A stretch of 35,864 nucleotides of DNA from Lachnospiraceae bacterium (GCA_015056795.1 SVFO01000038.1:1-35864); one strand, 5' to 3'; positions 15,912-24,587 are shown, counted from the first letter of the stretch. Notes: generated by a model from the sequence alone, not told the origin. Numbers and translations: made by a program.

Positions 15912-16999
15912 GCTTTTTTCGTCACCTTCTTTCCTACCTTTATCCCCAGCAGGCTCAATACAACTGTAAGCCCAAGTAGAACAGCTATGCAGTAGGTAGT
16001 TTTCTCGTCGACAACTCCATTGTAAAGACTGCTAACTGCCCGATTGGTGTAATACAGAGGGCTGATCTTAATGATCCAGTTCAAAACGGGTACATTTTCC
16101 AAAAGATATAAGGGTGTGATGGAACCTCCCAAATACCCGCAAAGCATGGAAAACATCATTACACCGCTCTGACACACGGTTTTGTTTTTCCCTGCTAGTC
16201 CTACAACGCAGCCGAAGGTCGCGCTAAAAACACATAGGCATAACAGAATCAAAAGAATATGCGTTGTCTTCGTTCCCCAATCAACTTTTAGTACAAACCG
16301 TGAATAAAGATATGAGGTGCCTATCATAACGCAGCCGCACAAAATACCCGTGAATACCTTACTGAAAACCATGCCAGGAACACCGGCATTGGAAAGGCGA
16401 ATTCTCTCGATGGTTCCGAATTCTTTTTCGTCGTAGACCATAAATGCAACCAAAAGCCCCATAAACAGAATCGAAAACGCAAGCCCCGCAAATGTGTAAT
16501 AGTTTTTCGAATCAAACTTGCTGACATTCAACCGAATCTTATTTACCTGAGGAACCATCTCTTCATTACTTGCATCATCAACATTTCCTGTCATCTGCGC
16601 AAACAATGTCCTTACGAGTTTACCACCCTCTGGCTCATTGAAATCACTACGAAAATATGCGTATCCATTTTCATTGACCCGAACGACTCCATAGGCCTCA
16701 CTTTTTTCGACTGCCCTACATGCCGCCTCATAATCCGTAACGCTTTCAAAAGTAACACCCAATGCTTGTGTCAGTTTTGTGCGGATCATCTCGAATTCCT
16801 TGATCCTTGCATCCCCCGCATTCTCTTCGCAGTAATAGATCTTCGCGCCATCAAAGGTTCCGTAATCGGCATTGATGTAATCTCGCAAGGCGTAACTGAA
16901 AATCGTGATGAGCAAAAGCGGCATGACAAACATGAATAGGAGATTCCCTTTACTTGTAAAGAAAACCTTGATCTCTTTCCATAGCTGTAATAAAAACAT
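15908..16999 (-). CDS. ABC-2 type exporter permease, first subunit
   Basis: A 363-residue protein, paralogous in layout to its neighbour. One N-terminal helix (LLFMFVMPLLLITIFSYAL, about 19-37) precedes an extracellular domain to about residue 170, then a five-helix C-terminal bundle including FAGLAFSILFMGLLVAFMVY and the loop EKEFGTIERIRLSNAGVPGM. It starts eight bases after the ATPase gene. Together with the partner permease it should form a heterodimeric channel driven by the 317-residue ATPase. Confidence 0.82.
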   Translation of the reverse strand: MFLLQLWKEIKVFFTSKGNLLFMFVMPLLLITIFSYALRDYINADYGTFDGAKIYYCEENAGDARIKEFEMIRTKLTQALGVTFESVTDYEAACRAVEKSEAYGVVRVNENGYAYFRSDFNEPEGGKLVRTLFAQMTGNVDDASNEEMVPQVNKIRLNVSKFDSKNYYTFAGLAFSILFMGLLVAFMVYDEKEFGTIERIRLSNAGVPGMVFSKVFTGILCGCVMIGTSYLYSRFVLKVDWGTKTTHILLILLCLCVFSATFGCVVGLAGKNKTVCQSGVMMFSMLCGYLGGSITPLYLLENVPVLNWIIKISPLYYTNRAVSSLYNGVVDEKTTYCIAVLLGLTVVLSLLGIKVGKKVTKKA

Positions 17000-17007
17000 C
17001 TTCTCAC

Positions 17008-17961
17008 CTACTCCCCGTCTCTCAGTTCTTTTCCCGTAAGCGTAAGGAAAATCTCTTCCAAACTAGGTTCCAAACTCTTGATATTCGTAATCGTAAGCTG
17101 ATGCTCCGTAGCCAAACGGATCATGTTTTCCATGACAGATGATTCCTCTGAATGAAAAATCTTACAAGTTGGAATCCCTTCTTCAAACTCCGTCACGCAT
17201 CTGTGGACTCCCTGTATCATCTTAATTGCTTCTTCATAACCCGTGAGATCCGCAGATCCATCTGCAAACGTGACATCTATTTCCCGATCTCGTCCCATTC
17301 TTTCAATGATCTCCGTTTTTGTTCCCGTGGCGATTACCTTACCATGATCGATCACCGTGATTTTATCGCAGATTTCCTCTACCTCCGGCATGTAATGCGT
17401 CGTATAGATGATCGTAGCACCTGCTTTATTGAGCGCCCTGACATTTTCCAATATGCGATTCCTAGACTGCGGATCAATTCCTACGGTTGGTTCATCCATG
17501 ATGATCAGCTTTGGAGAATGCACGATACCACAAGCCAAGTTCAACCTTCTCTTCATGCCTCCTGAAAACTCTGATGCCTTTTTTCTCTTGACTTCCAACA
17601 GTCCAACAAAGTCAAGTGCTGCATCCACCTTCTTTTGTAATTCTTTACCCGTAAAGCCGTAGAGAGAGCAAAAAAACTTGACATTTTCCTCCGCCGTTAG
17701 GTCTGGATAGATGGCGAGATCCTGCGGTACATAACCAATATTCTTCTTCCACTTGGCGATGGACTGGTTTTCCTCAAATAGCACTGATCCTTCATCATAT
17801 GGAACAAGCCCCACCATGCAACCGATCGTTGTACTTTTTCCCGCGCCATTCGGACCGAGAATACCATGCACTTCACCTGACTCAATCATAATGGATACGC
17901 CTTTAACAGCAGTAATATCTGCAAATGATTTTCTTAATCCAGAAATGTTTACAATTCCCAT
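17008..17961 (-). CDS. ABC-2 type exporter ATPase (CcmA/DrrA-like)
   Basis: A 317-residue ATPase. Walker A GPNGAGKST is near 36-44, Q-loop YVPQDLAIYPDLT near 72-84, signature FSGGMKRR near 133-140, Walker B LIIMDEP near 154-160 with VGIDPQSR, and switch His in IIYTTHYM. A C-terminal extension of about 100 residues (SLEPSLEEIFLTLTGKELR at the end) is typical of the drug, lipid and natural-product exporter ATPases. It is the first gene of the operon continuing to 12071. GAGAGGAAA precedes the ATG. Its promoter contains a TetR-type operator. Confidence 0.9.
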   Translation of the reverse strand: MGIVNISGLRKSFADITAVKGVSIMIESGEVHGILGPNGAGKSTTIGCMVGLVPYDEGSVLFEENQSIAKWKKNIGYVPQDLAIYPDLTAEENVKFFCSLYGFTGKELQKKVDAALDFVGLLEVKRKKASEFSGGMKRRLNLACGIVHSPKLIIMDEPTVGIDPQSRNRILENVRALNKAGATIIYTTHYMPEVEEICDKITVIDHGKVIATGTKTEIIERMGRDREIDVTFADGSADLTGYEEAIKMIQGVHRCVTEFEEGIPTCKIFHSEESSVMENMIRLATEHQLTITNIKSLEPSLEEIFLTLTGKELRDGE

Positions 17962-18025
17962 TTTCCTCTCCGTTCTGTCATATATGAATATATATGTTGT
18001 TTAATTCATTTACTTTTCAACCGAT

Positions 18026-18054
18026 AAGTTAGCATAACCTAACCATGTTGTCAA
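18026..18054 (-). promoter_or_regulatory. promoter with embedded operator, exporter/ECF-1 operon
   Basis: TTGACA (18049-18054), a 17-base spacer and TAACTT (18026-18031) on the minus strand. The spacer holds GTTAG-GTTATG-CTAAC (18028-18043), an inverted repeat covering the -10 side. The layout is almost identical to the promoter at 20844-20872. Repressor bound here would block RNA polymerase directly. The divergent TetR gene at 18182 is the likely regulator. Confidence 0.85.
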
Positions 18055-18078
18055 GCCTATTTTCGTAAAAAGTTACTA

Positions 18079-18107
18079 TTTGACAAAGTTTCTACTCCAT
18101 GCTATAA
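18079..18107 (+). promoter_or_regulatory. promoter of TetR gene 18182-18760
   Basis: TTGACA (18079-18084), a 17-base spacer and TATAAA (18102-18107) on the plus strand. It is divergent from the exporter/ECF-1 promoter, with the two -35 boxes about 24 bases apart. The operator motif is not inside this promoter. Confidence 0.82.
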
Positions 18108-18181
18108 AGGATATAAATGAACAAATTACCATTCAAATTCATTTAGATTATGCCATTATATTCCATAGGGAGGTTTATGTC

Positions 18182-18760
18182 ATGCCACAGATTTTTGACG
18201 AAGCTGGACGAGAAAAGATGAGAACTTTACTCTTGGAAAACGGGTTTGAACTAATCAAGAAATATGGTCTAAAAAAGACCTCAATAAGTGACATAGCAAA
18301 AAGCGCCGGTATCGCTACCGGCACCTTCTACAACTTTTTCAAAAACAAAGAAGAGTTTGTATATCAGATCATCGTTCATAAAAGAGAACAATCTAAAGCA
18401 ATGCTGTCTGAACTGACCAAAGATGGAAAACTTGATAAGGCCGCTTTTAAGACATACATTATGATGCTTTATACTTCTGATAATAACATTTTTGAATACT
18501 TAAACGAAAGTGAGATTGCTCAATTAAAGGCTCGTTGGCCAGAGGAATACTGGCGTAGCAACACCAACGATCAAGCCACGATCAAGCAAATGTTAAAAAT
18601 GCTAAAAGATCCAAATCCAAGCTGTAACTGGAAGGTCTTAGGCAATATGTTCAAATCTCTCGCCCTGATCGGTCACGGCAAAGAACAATTATATCCTGAT
18701 AAATATACCGAGACAATTGAGCTATTCTCCGATTGTATTGTCCGATATGTATTCGGATGA
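18182..18760 (+). CDS. TetR-family regulator, likely repressor of the exporter/ECF-1 operon
   Basis: A 192-residue regulator. Helix-turn-helix at about 30-52 (KTSISDIAKSAGIATGTFYNFF) followed by KNKEEFVYQII. The C-terminal domain includes NNIFEYLNESEIAQLKARWP, which matches the truncated TetR at 30428 (NVFAFLSEIEKKRLISSW). The ATG at 18182 has GGAGG eight bases upstream; farther upstream in-frame starts lack a site. The recognition helix is nearly the same as in TetR 20204-20797, so both may bind GTTAG-N6-CTAAC. The 3' end overlaps the convergent hydrolase gene by 39 bases. Confidence 0.87.
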   Translation: MPQIFDEAGREKMRTLLLENGFELIKKYGLKKTSISDIAKSAGIATGTFYNFFKNKEEFVYQIIVHKREQSKAMLSELTKDGKLDKAAFKTYIMMLYTSDNNIFEYLNESEIAQLKARWPEEYWRSNTNDQATIKQMLKMLKDPNPSCNWKVLGNMFKSLALIGHGKEQLYPDKYTETIELFSDCIVRYVFG

Positions 18761-19684
18761 GGTTTTCCATTCCTCAATCGCTTTTGACATTCTCCTATCA
18801 ATGTCTTTTCTTGTCTCTTCGCACTCATTTGGATGCTCCTTGGCCGAACGAAAGATAAAGCGCATGATGAATTTAAGTCCTATGGGCATGGCATTTCTGA
18901 GCAGACCCTCAGGCAAAACAAAATGCGTCCCATACCTATAAGCAATGGCTTCATACTCACAGTTATGAAGCCTATTATTTAAGCGCTCCTCCATTCTCCT
19001 CACATATTTTCCAGCCTCCCAGAGGCCATCATCGTCTGCTCCGATCAATAACAATTTCCCATGAATGTTCTCGATTTTGATCATTTCTTCTTCCGTATGA
19101 GGTCTCGCCTTTTCGGAATCACGGAAAATATTAGTTGATCGAATAAAATCCCCCGAACCCTTTGTTTCCTCTTGGATCTTCTGCCAATATTCGGGGTGCT
19201 GATATACAAATGGCATATATGGAAGCGGCTCTCCTTTCCACGAGAGCGTAGACGCATTCGGTACTGGCCATTCCTTACAGCCATCCTTTTTCCCTTGCAC
19301 AAATCCCTGCCATACGAAATCACTAGCTGTGATGCCAAAAGTCAATGTGATCTCAGGAAACATTGATGCCGCCACAAGAGAATGCATACCCGCTGTCGAC
19401 ATTCCCATGATGCCAATCTTCTTATTTCCGTGCTTCTTCAACCATTTTATGGCAGTTTCTATGCGCTCAAGCGGACAGTTTACATGGCTGTAGTCCTTCT
19501 TTCCGGGCGACATGGCCATAACATTTAGGCCATGCTGATGCAGCCATTTCGCTCCGCATTTCGCCATGAAATCATTTGGGTCATCGCCAAACAATCCGAT
19601 CATGGCATACTCCGATCCCTTGGGATTCTCATACCATGTTCCATAAAACCCATCCTTTTCCGGGCTAAACTGTATTCCTTTCAT
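18722..19684 (-). CDS. alpha/beta hydrolase with BAAT-like C-terminal domain (copy 1)
   Basis: A 320-residue predicted cytosolic hydrolase or acyltransferase; no signal peptide is visible. The nucleophile elbow is GMSTAG (about residues 93-98), the acid LLLIGADDDGLWEA (about 232-245) and the histidine YRYGTHFVLPE (about 269-279). Spacing and the acid motif resemble the C-terminal domain of bile acid-CoA:amino acid N-acyltransferases and acyl-CoA thioesterases. A relative is at 30868-31782. It is the third gene after TetR 20204 and a membrane protein, with AAGGAGG before the ATG. It may open or detoxify an ester- or thioester-containing ligand; the substrate is unknown. It converges on and overlaps TetR 18182. 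Confidence 0.72.
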   Translation of the reverse strand: MKGIQFSPEKDGFYGTWYENPKGSEYAMIGLFGDDPNDFMAKCGAKWLHQHGLNVMAMSPGKKDYSHVNCPLERIETAIKWLKKHGNKKIGIMGMSTAGMHSLVAASMFPEITLTFGITASDFVWQGFVQGKKDGCKEWPVPNASTLSWKGEPLPYMPFVYQHPEYWQKIQEETKGSGDFIRSTNIFRDSEKARPHTEEEMIKIENIHGKLLLIGADDDGLWEAGKYVRRMEERLNNRLHNCEYEAIAYRYGTHFVLPEGLLRNAMPIGLKFIMRFIFRSAKEHPNECEETRKDIDRRMSKAIEEWKTSSEYISDNTIGE

Positions 19685-19694
19685 GGCCCCCTCC

Positions 19695-20183
19695 TTACCG
19701 TAACAACATAACCAACAGTCCTACGATCAAGCATGTTGGAAGACCGATCAGAGATCCAATACAACTCTGTACGATATGGAATAAATAATCGTGGTACTCC
19801 TTCATGTCCTCCGTGCCCGGTATCCGTACTCTTTTGGAGTGACAAAACCAACCGCAATCCAGTACCAATGCATCAAACCAGGTGATTGAAAGCCAGATGA
19901 TATAAGTATATCCAAAGCCCTGCAGAAAAGTTTCCGCATGATTGACTTTGACCATCACAAGCGTCGCCGCCAGTAACAATACAATAATCGCCACGCCTTT
20001 GCGGATCAAATCCTTTGCCTCGAATCTCTTCTCCGTTTCCTTTGTAAGCCCCAGCTCCACGCAGCGCTTCCGTATAGCCGGCGGATAGTCACTGATGACG
20101 GAAATCGGATCCTTCGCCGTCATAGGTACAACGATCAATGTAAATAAAACGATTGCAACCAAACATTCAATAAACAATACCAT
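19695..20183 (-). CDS. small membrane protein of unknown function
   Basis: A 162-residue protein with about four hydrophobic helices: 2-20 (VLFIECLVAIVLFTLIVVP), about 62-80 (GVAIIVLLLAATLVMVKV), about 90-112 (YTYIIWLSITWFDALVL) and the last 20 residues (LIGLPTCLIVGLLVMLLR). A soluble loop with DYPPAIRKRCVELGL lies between helices 1 and 2, and CGWFCHSKRVRIPGTEDMKEYHDY comes before the last. I do not recognise the family with confidence. It lies 20 bases after TetR 20204 and 10 bases before the hydrolase, clearly one operon. It might sense or pass the hydrolase substrate. Confidence 0.7.
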   Translation of the reverse strand: MVLFIECLVAIVLFTLIVVPMTAKDPISVISDYPPAIRKRCVELGLTKETEKRFEAKDLIRKGVAIIVLLLAATLVMVKVNHAETFLQGFGYTYIIWLSITWFDALVLDCGWFCHSKRVRIPGTEDMKEYHDYLFHIVQSCIGSLIGLPTCLIVGLLVMLLR

Positions 20184-20203
20184 AATATTTCCTCCCCTTC
20201 TCT

Positions 20204-20797
20204 TTAGTCTCTTTCGAATATTTGATCCAAGATACTATCGATCAGCACATCTATCGTTTTTTCATAAGTACTCTCATGCAGCTCATCCCTGGCTTCCGAA
20301 GTGAGCACAAGCACCTTGACCATATTTGCCAAAAGCAAAAGATCTACATCCTTCTTAACATTTTGCAGATAACCCAAAAGGCTCGCCGCAATTGCACTTT
20401 CCTTCTTTTCGTCAGGATTAAAATCGTTTGTTTTTGACATAAGTCTTGCTTCATCAGCGATCGTCATATATGGGTAAATGCTGATTTCCTTGTCCACCAT
20501 TGCACGCAGGTAGGAACGCCCCTCCTCTCGTCCAAGCTTTCTTTTTCCCTTCAGCACATCCTCACCGACGATCTTAGGAATGGTTGTGACACGATGGTAA
20601 CGAATCAGATCCGCCAAATACTCTTCCTTGTTTTTCCAAAAATGATAAAAGGTTCCCTTGGCAATCCCTGCCGCATCTGCGATCTTCTCCACTGTCGTAT
20701 GCAATACTCCATACTGTTTGATCAATGGAAATCCCGCCTCCAGCATAACTAGTCGAAGTTTCTCCTTATCTTCTACCGTAAACACTCTGTCTGGCAT
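20204..20797 (-). CDS. TetR-family regulator, autoregulated operon head
   Basis: A 197-residue regulator. Helix-turn-helix at about 28-50 (HTTVEKIADAAGIAKGTFYHFW) followed by KNKEEYLADLI. The recognition stretch AGIAKGTFYHFW differs at few places from AGIATGTFYNFF in TetR 18182, so the two should see similar DNA. It heads an operon with the membrane protein and hydrolase copy 1. The promoter carries a perfect 16-bp palindrome, suggesting autorepression. GGGAGA precedes the ATG. Confidence 0.87.
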   Translation of the reverse strand: MPDRVFTVEDKEKLRLVMLEAGFPLIKQYGVLHTTVEKIADAAGIAKGTFYHFWKNKEEYLADLIRYHRVTTIPKIVGEDVLKGKRKLGREEGRSYLRAMVDKEISIYPYMTIADEARLMSKTNDFNPDEKKESAIAASLLGYLQNVKKDVDLLLLANMVKVLVLTSEARDELHESTYEKTIDVLIDSILDQIFERD

Positions 20798-20843
20798 ATG
20801 TTTTCTCCCGTATGTGACTATAATTATATTTTGGTCATATCAT

Positions 20844-20872
20844 ATGTTAGATTAATCTAACCATTTTGTCAA
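20844..20872 (-). promoter_or_regulatory. promoter with embedded perfect operator, TetR 20204 operon
   Basis: TTGACA (20867-20872), a 17-base spacer and TAACAT (20844-20849) on the minus strand. The spacer holds GTTAGATTAATCTAAC (20846-20861), a perfect 16-bp palindrome. The arrangement copies the promoter at 18026-18054, including the ATGGTTAG lead-in. Confidence 0.88.
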
Positions 20873-20906
20873 TCATTCTATTGAAAAATATCATCACTTA
20901 AGCATG

Positions 20907-20940
20907 TAAAAAACGGATCGCCATAAGTGTTGCGATCCGT
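20907..20940 (-). terminator. terminator of the 22214-20976 operon
   Basis: A 9-bp stem (ACGGATCGC / GCGATCCGT, 10-base loop) is followed by TTTTTT on the minus strand, 36 bases past the end of the membrane protein gene at 20976. Confidence 0.87.
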
Positions 20941-20975
20941 AAGCATTTTCCATAATCATTTTTTCTTAACATTTT

Positions 20976-21632
20976 CTACAATCGTCGTTTTCTGTAAAGC
21001 AGGCCGGCGAGCATAAACAATAGCCATCCGCACGATTCTAACATTACCGAAATATTCTTAGTAACATTGAGCGGAATCGCCTTCAAAATGACGTCAACAA
21101 TCAACATGGGCACAGGACAACAAAGCAATGTCCAATATGGTAATTTCATCCGTTTTGTAATGATCAAATGCCAAAGGACTATGGAAATACCTATGTCTTC
21201 GATCAAAAAGAAAACGACGATTGGTATCGTATACGGGTTTTGAATACTTTGCGTCAACGCCATTGCTTCTTCTGCAGACATTCCTAAACTAACTGCATTT
21301 TGAAAAACAACCGGAGGCAAGCAGTCAATTGCAATCAAATATAAAGATGAAACGGCATAACTTATCGCTGAAGCAGTAAACAGAAATCTAATCCATTTAG
21401 GAGAATTCATTTCCCGGATTGTCTCATACCACGCACTCAAGCCAAAGCACATTGTCGGAACGCCAATCGCCCCCAATATCATACAAAGTGTATAAACCCA
21501 TAATGGTCGCGATCCAAGCGCACTTACCTGATCCATGGTTCCATATCCATCCATCAAGAAAGATATCAACATCATGATTCCTCCGGTAAATACCCCCAGC
21601 ATTAACCTCTTTTCCTGTTGCGACTTGCTCAT
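20976..21632 (-). CDS. seven-helix membrane protein, possibly DUF6796 family
   Basis: A 218-residue protein with about six or seven hydrophobic segments, starting at residues 11-30 (MLGVFTGGIMMLISFLMDGYG) and ending with SCGWLLFMLAGLLYRKRR. The layout with WYETIREMNSPKW after helix 2 resembles proteins I associate with DUF6796, but I am not certain. No enzymatic motif is seen. It follows a TetR gene by 24 bases, shares its operon and ends at a strong terminator. A function in resistance or small-molecule handling would be a guess. Confidence 0.6.
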   Translation of the reverse strand: MSKSQQEKRLMLGVFTGGIMMLISFLMDGYGTMDQVSALGSRPLWVYTLCMILGAIGVPTMCFGLSAWYETIREMNSPKWIRFLFTASAISYAVSSLYLIAIDCLPPVVFQNAVSLGMSAEEAMALTQSIQNPYTIPIVVFFLIEDIGISIVLWHLIITKRMKLPYWTLLCCPVPMLIVDVILKAIPLNVTKNISVMLESCGWLLFMLAGLLYRKRRL

Positions 21633-21656
21633 CTTTTACCTCCACAAAATTTATTG

Positions 21657-22214
21657 CTAAGATCCATTTGCGATGCTTACCATCGTATCCGCCATTTTTT
21701 CAGGGCTAAACCTTTTCGTTTCCCCGCTCCATAGCTCCGTCACACGCCAGAATCCGGCCGTTCTGTATGCAAAATGAAATCTGTACTTTTCCAAATATTC
21801 CCCGTATTCTACGTCCCCCATCTTCCTTTGATGTTTGATCCTTCTGGCCATTAAATGCACCAGCTCCTCAAAGGAATCTCCAAACTTGTACAGGATCCCT
21901 GCTTTTCGCAGTTTATCCAAATAAGCAATATTCTCTTCCCAGAAAGTGAAATACAGAACGCACAAACCTCTGAAATCCTTCGGTTCCTTTCGAAGAATAT
22001 ACTCTGACAATCGATTAACGTATTCTGCAAAACTATACTGCAACATCTCATCCTTCGTACGAAAATGACGATATATGGTTCTTCTTGTAATCTTGCTCTC
22101 TCCTGCAATTTCCTGAATCGTGATCTCCGTGTAATCATTCTTCTCCAATAAAGAAAACAATGCATCCACGATCGCTTCTTTTGTTTTCCTTAACCTCGCC
22201 GACGTATCTCTCAT
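21657..22214 (-). CDS. TetR-family regulator of the adjacent membrane protein gene
   Basis: A 185-residue regulator. Helix-turn-helix at about 28-51 (EITIQEIAGESKITRRTIYRHFRT) followed by KDEMLQYSF. The C-terminal domain has TFWEENIAYLDKLRKAGILY, a pattern seen in short TetR proteins with an accessory dimer domain. The ATG at 22214 has GGGAGAGG upstream; a farther start at 22259 would reach into the palindrome at 22235-22254 and is not used. Its recognition helix differs from the other TetR genes in the window, so a separate operator is expected, probably that palindrome. Confidence 0.83.
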   Translation of the reverse strand: MRDTSARLRKTKEAIVDALFSLLEKNDYTEITIQEIAGESKITRRTIYRHFRTKDEMLQYSFAEYVNRLSEYILRKEPKDFRGLCVLYFTFWEENIAYLDKLRKAGILYKFGDSFEELVHLMARRIKHQRKMGDVEYGEYLEKYRFHFAYRTAGFWRVTELWSGETKRFSPEKMADTMVSIANGS

Positions 22215-22234
22215 GATTGCCTCTCCCTTAAATA

Positions 22235-22254
22235 ACACATTTTCACAAATGTGT
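22235..22254. promoter_or_regulatory. palindrome, probable operator of TetR 21657
   Basis: ACACATTT (22235-22242) and AAATGTGT (22247-22254) are perfect 8-bp arms around TCAC. It lies 21 bases before the TetR start codon in the divergent space shared with the hydrolase at 22350. No good minus-strand promoter could be drawn. Confidence 0.55.
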
Positions 22255-22272
22255 GACATCTATGCTTTCCCC

Positions 22273-22301
22273 TTGATTTTCCTTGCACTACTCATTATAA
22301 T
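22273..22301 (+). promoter_or_regulatory. promoter of hydrolase 22350
   Basis: TTGATT (22273-22278), a 17-base spacer and TATAAT (22296-22301) on the plus strand, about 48 bases before the ATG. A lone GTTAG half-site follows at about 22309. Confidence 0.8.
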
Positions 22302-22349
22302 TCAAATTGTTAGATTACACAAGTGAGTCATTTAAGAAGAGGAACTGCT

Positions 22350-23129
22350 ATGCATATTCATGAATTTGGCAAAAAAGAGAATCCCGTCATTCTTCTGCTT
22401 CCAGGAACAATGTGCTATTGGAAGGGGAACTTTGGGAATGTCATTGAAAATCTTTCAAAGGATTTTCTGGTAGGCGTTGTCGCCTACACCGGCTTTGACG
22501 AAAGTGATACGGAAGATTACGTATCTGTCTCTGATGAGCTGGAACGGATTGAGAATTATGTCGAAGAAAACTACGGTGGTCATATTCGAGCCGCCTATGG
22601 TTGTTCTTTGGGCGGAACCTTTGTTACACACCTTGTGGCAAGGAATAACATTCACATGGATTTTGGCATTCTTGGAAGTTCTGACTTAGAGCAGGCCGGA
22701 AATTTCAAGGCTTCTCTCTTAGCAGCACTTATGGTAAAAGTAACTTACAACTTTATCCATACTGGAAGCTACAAATCAAAATTGATGCAGAAGCGTTATG
22801 TGAAACAAATGGCTGACCCCGATCCTTACAACAAAGCCTTTGTGGCAATCACAGGACGTGACAAATACGATATGAGCTTCATCTCCAAAGAAAGTTTAAA
22901 ACGACAGTTCAAATCCGATCTGACCACGCCTCTCCCTCAGAATGTCGATAACGGAGAGACTTCAGTTCATGTCTTATACGCTGCAAAGATGGGAGCAAAA
23001 TATTTGGAGCGCTACCAGAGTACATTCAAAAATCCAATCATTCACACGCACAATATGCGCCATGAAGAATTCTTCGGAGTTCACCCCGAGGAATGGTGTG
23101 AACTGGTTAAGGAAATCATTACGGCATAA
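22350..23129 (+). CDS. alpha/beta hydrolase
   Basis: A 259-residue soluble hydrolase. The oxyanion strand ILLLPGTMCYWKGN is at about 15-28, the nucleophile elbow YGCSLGGTF at about 87-95 with Ser in G-C-S-L-G, and a likely catalytic His in the C-terminal HNMRHEEFFG. The acid residue is not obvious. The ATG at 22350 has GAGGAA upstream. It is shorter than, and distinct from, the two BAAT-like hydrolases. Its end overlaps the convergent ECF ATPase gene by 11 bases. It may cleave an ester in the ligand carried by ECF module 2, but only its position suggests that. Confidence 0.72.
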   Translation: MHIHEFGKKENPVILLLPGTMCYWKGNFGNVIENLSKDFLVGVVAYTGFDESDTEDYVSVSDELERIENYVEENYGGHIRAAYGCSLGGTFVTHLVARNNIHMDFGILGSSDLEQAGNFKASLLAALMVKVTYNFIHTGSYKSKLMQKRYVKQMADPDPYNKAFVAITGRDKYDMSFISKESLKRQFKSDLTTPLPQNVDNGETSVHVLYAAKMGAKYLERYQSTFKNPIIHTHNMRHEEFFGVHPEEWCELVKEIITA

Positions 23130-24585
23130 ACTCTGTTTGTACTAGCTTACCATCCATTTCCTTCATCTGTCCGCCTTGATTTGAATCAAGCCTAAACAGT
23201 TTTGTACAAGTTTGAGCGATAAATTCAAAATCATGAGACACAATAAAAACAATTGCACCATTGCATGCAATCTCTTTTATCAGATCGCGTACCCTAAGCA
23301 TGGAATCATAATCGAGACCGCTTGTAGGCTCATCAAAATATAAGATTTTGCTGTCTTTCAATAGCGATGCGCCAATGGTGACACGTTGTTTTTGTCCTCC
23401 AGACAAAGAAGCCGGATGCTTGTCTCTGTATTCAGAAAGAGCAAGCCTGTCAAGCGTTTGATCAACCAGTGATCGATCCACTTTGGATATGCCAAGGGTA
23501 AGTTCCTCTTCCACGCTTGTCGTAAAGAGTTGATAATCCGCATCCTGCATCACCAAATAGGAAAGTTTTCGCCTCTTCGCCGGTGACACTCTCTTTCCGT
23601 CATAAAATACTTTGCCTGCATTTTCTTTTAGTATTCCTGTCAAAACGGATATCAAAGTTGTCTTCCCCGCCCCGTTTTGCCCTAGAACTCCAATAATGTC
23701 TCCTGACGCAACTTCAAACGAAATCTTATCCAACACCATTGTCTTGCTTTCGTAACCAAACGAAAGATCCTCTACTCTAAGAATCCTTCTCTTTTCGTCT
23801 GGAATATTATGAGCTGGTTTGATAATCACATCGTCAATCTCTTCTTCTGGATAAACTGATCTTAATCCCTTTTGGAGCCTATGCATTTTGTCGAGTCCAC
23901 AGAACTCCTCTCTCGAATATATCTCCGCGATTCGCCCATTCTCCATATAAACAGCGGTATCCACAAGGTCTCGCAGGTAATAAAATCTGTGATCTGCAAC
24001 AATGAGCGTGATTCCTTTGTCTTTAAGTTTCTTCAGGATTCCGGTCAGTCTCCTGATTGCTTCATGATCCAGATTGGCTGACGGTTCATCAAACATAAAA
24101 ACCTTAGGTGCCAAGGCATATACCGATCCTATGGCAATCTGTTGTTTTTCACCACTCGACAACGAAAAAATACTTCGATTAAGGAGCTCCTCTAATTCAA
24201 GATCCATTACCGACTTTTCAATACGATCAACGATTTCTTCCCTGGAATACCCCATGTTTATGCATCCGAATGCAAGCTCTCTTGTCGTATCCGTCATAAA
24301 AAACTGGGATCTGGGATCCTGAAATACCGTTCCAATCTTTCCAGCAATCTCCGTCGGCATCATCGTAAACATGGAGCTATCTTCATATAGCAGATCACCG
24401 TTGATTCTGCCAGGATAGAAATGAGGAATGAGACCATTTAACGAATGAAGAAGCGTAGACTTTCCACATCCGCTTCTTCCCGTTAAGAGAACAAACTCTC
24501 CCTCGTTAATTTCCAAATCTACATTCTTTAGCGTATCTTCCGCCATTCCTTCATAGCAAAAAGAATAATTCAAAAACTTTATCAT
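23119..24585 (-). CDS. ECF transporter fused double ATPase (EcfA-EcfA'), module 2
   Basis: A 488-residue two-domain ATPase. Domain 1: Walker A GRSGCGKST 36-44, Q-loop VFQDPRSQFF, signature LSSGEKQ 142-148, Walker B VFMFDEP with SANLD. Domain 2: Walker A GQNGAGKTT near 305, VMQDADYQLFTTSVEEELTLG, signature LSGGQKQ, and YFDEPTSGLD. All catalytic residues are kept. The ATG at 24585 has GGAG six bases upstream and lies two bases after the T-component stop; a TTG at 24597 is less likely. The second half is the intact counterpart of the relic at 31813-32139. Confidence 0.9.
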   Translation of the reverse strand: MIKFLNYSFCYEGMAEDTLKNVDLEINEGEFVLLTGRSGCGKSTLLHSLNGLIPHFYPGRINGDLLYEDSSMFTMMPTEIAGKIGTVFQDPRSQFFMTDTTRELAFGCINMGYSREEIVDRIEKSVMDLELEELLNRSIFSLSSGEKQQIAIGSVYALAPKVFMFDEPSANLDHEAIRRLTGILKKLKDKGITLIVADHRFYYLRDLVDTAVYMENGRIAEIYSREEFCGLDKMHRLQKGLRSVYPEEEIDDVIIKPAHNIPDEKRRILRVEDLSFGYESKTMVLDKISFEVASGDIIGVLGQNGAGKTTLISVLTGILKENAGKVFYDGKRVSPAKRRKLSYLVMQDADYQLFTTSVEEELTLGISKVDRSLVDQTLDRLALSEYRDKHPASLSGGQKQRVTIGASLLKDSKILYFDEPTSGLDYDSMLRVRDLIKEIACNGAIVFIVSHDFEFIAQTCTKLFRLDSNQGGQMKEMDGKLVQTEFMP

Positions 24586-24587
24586 CT

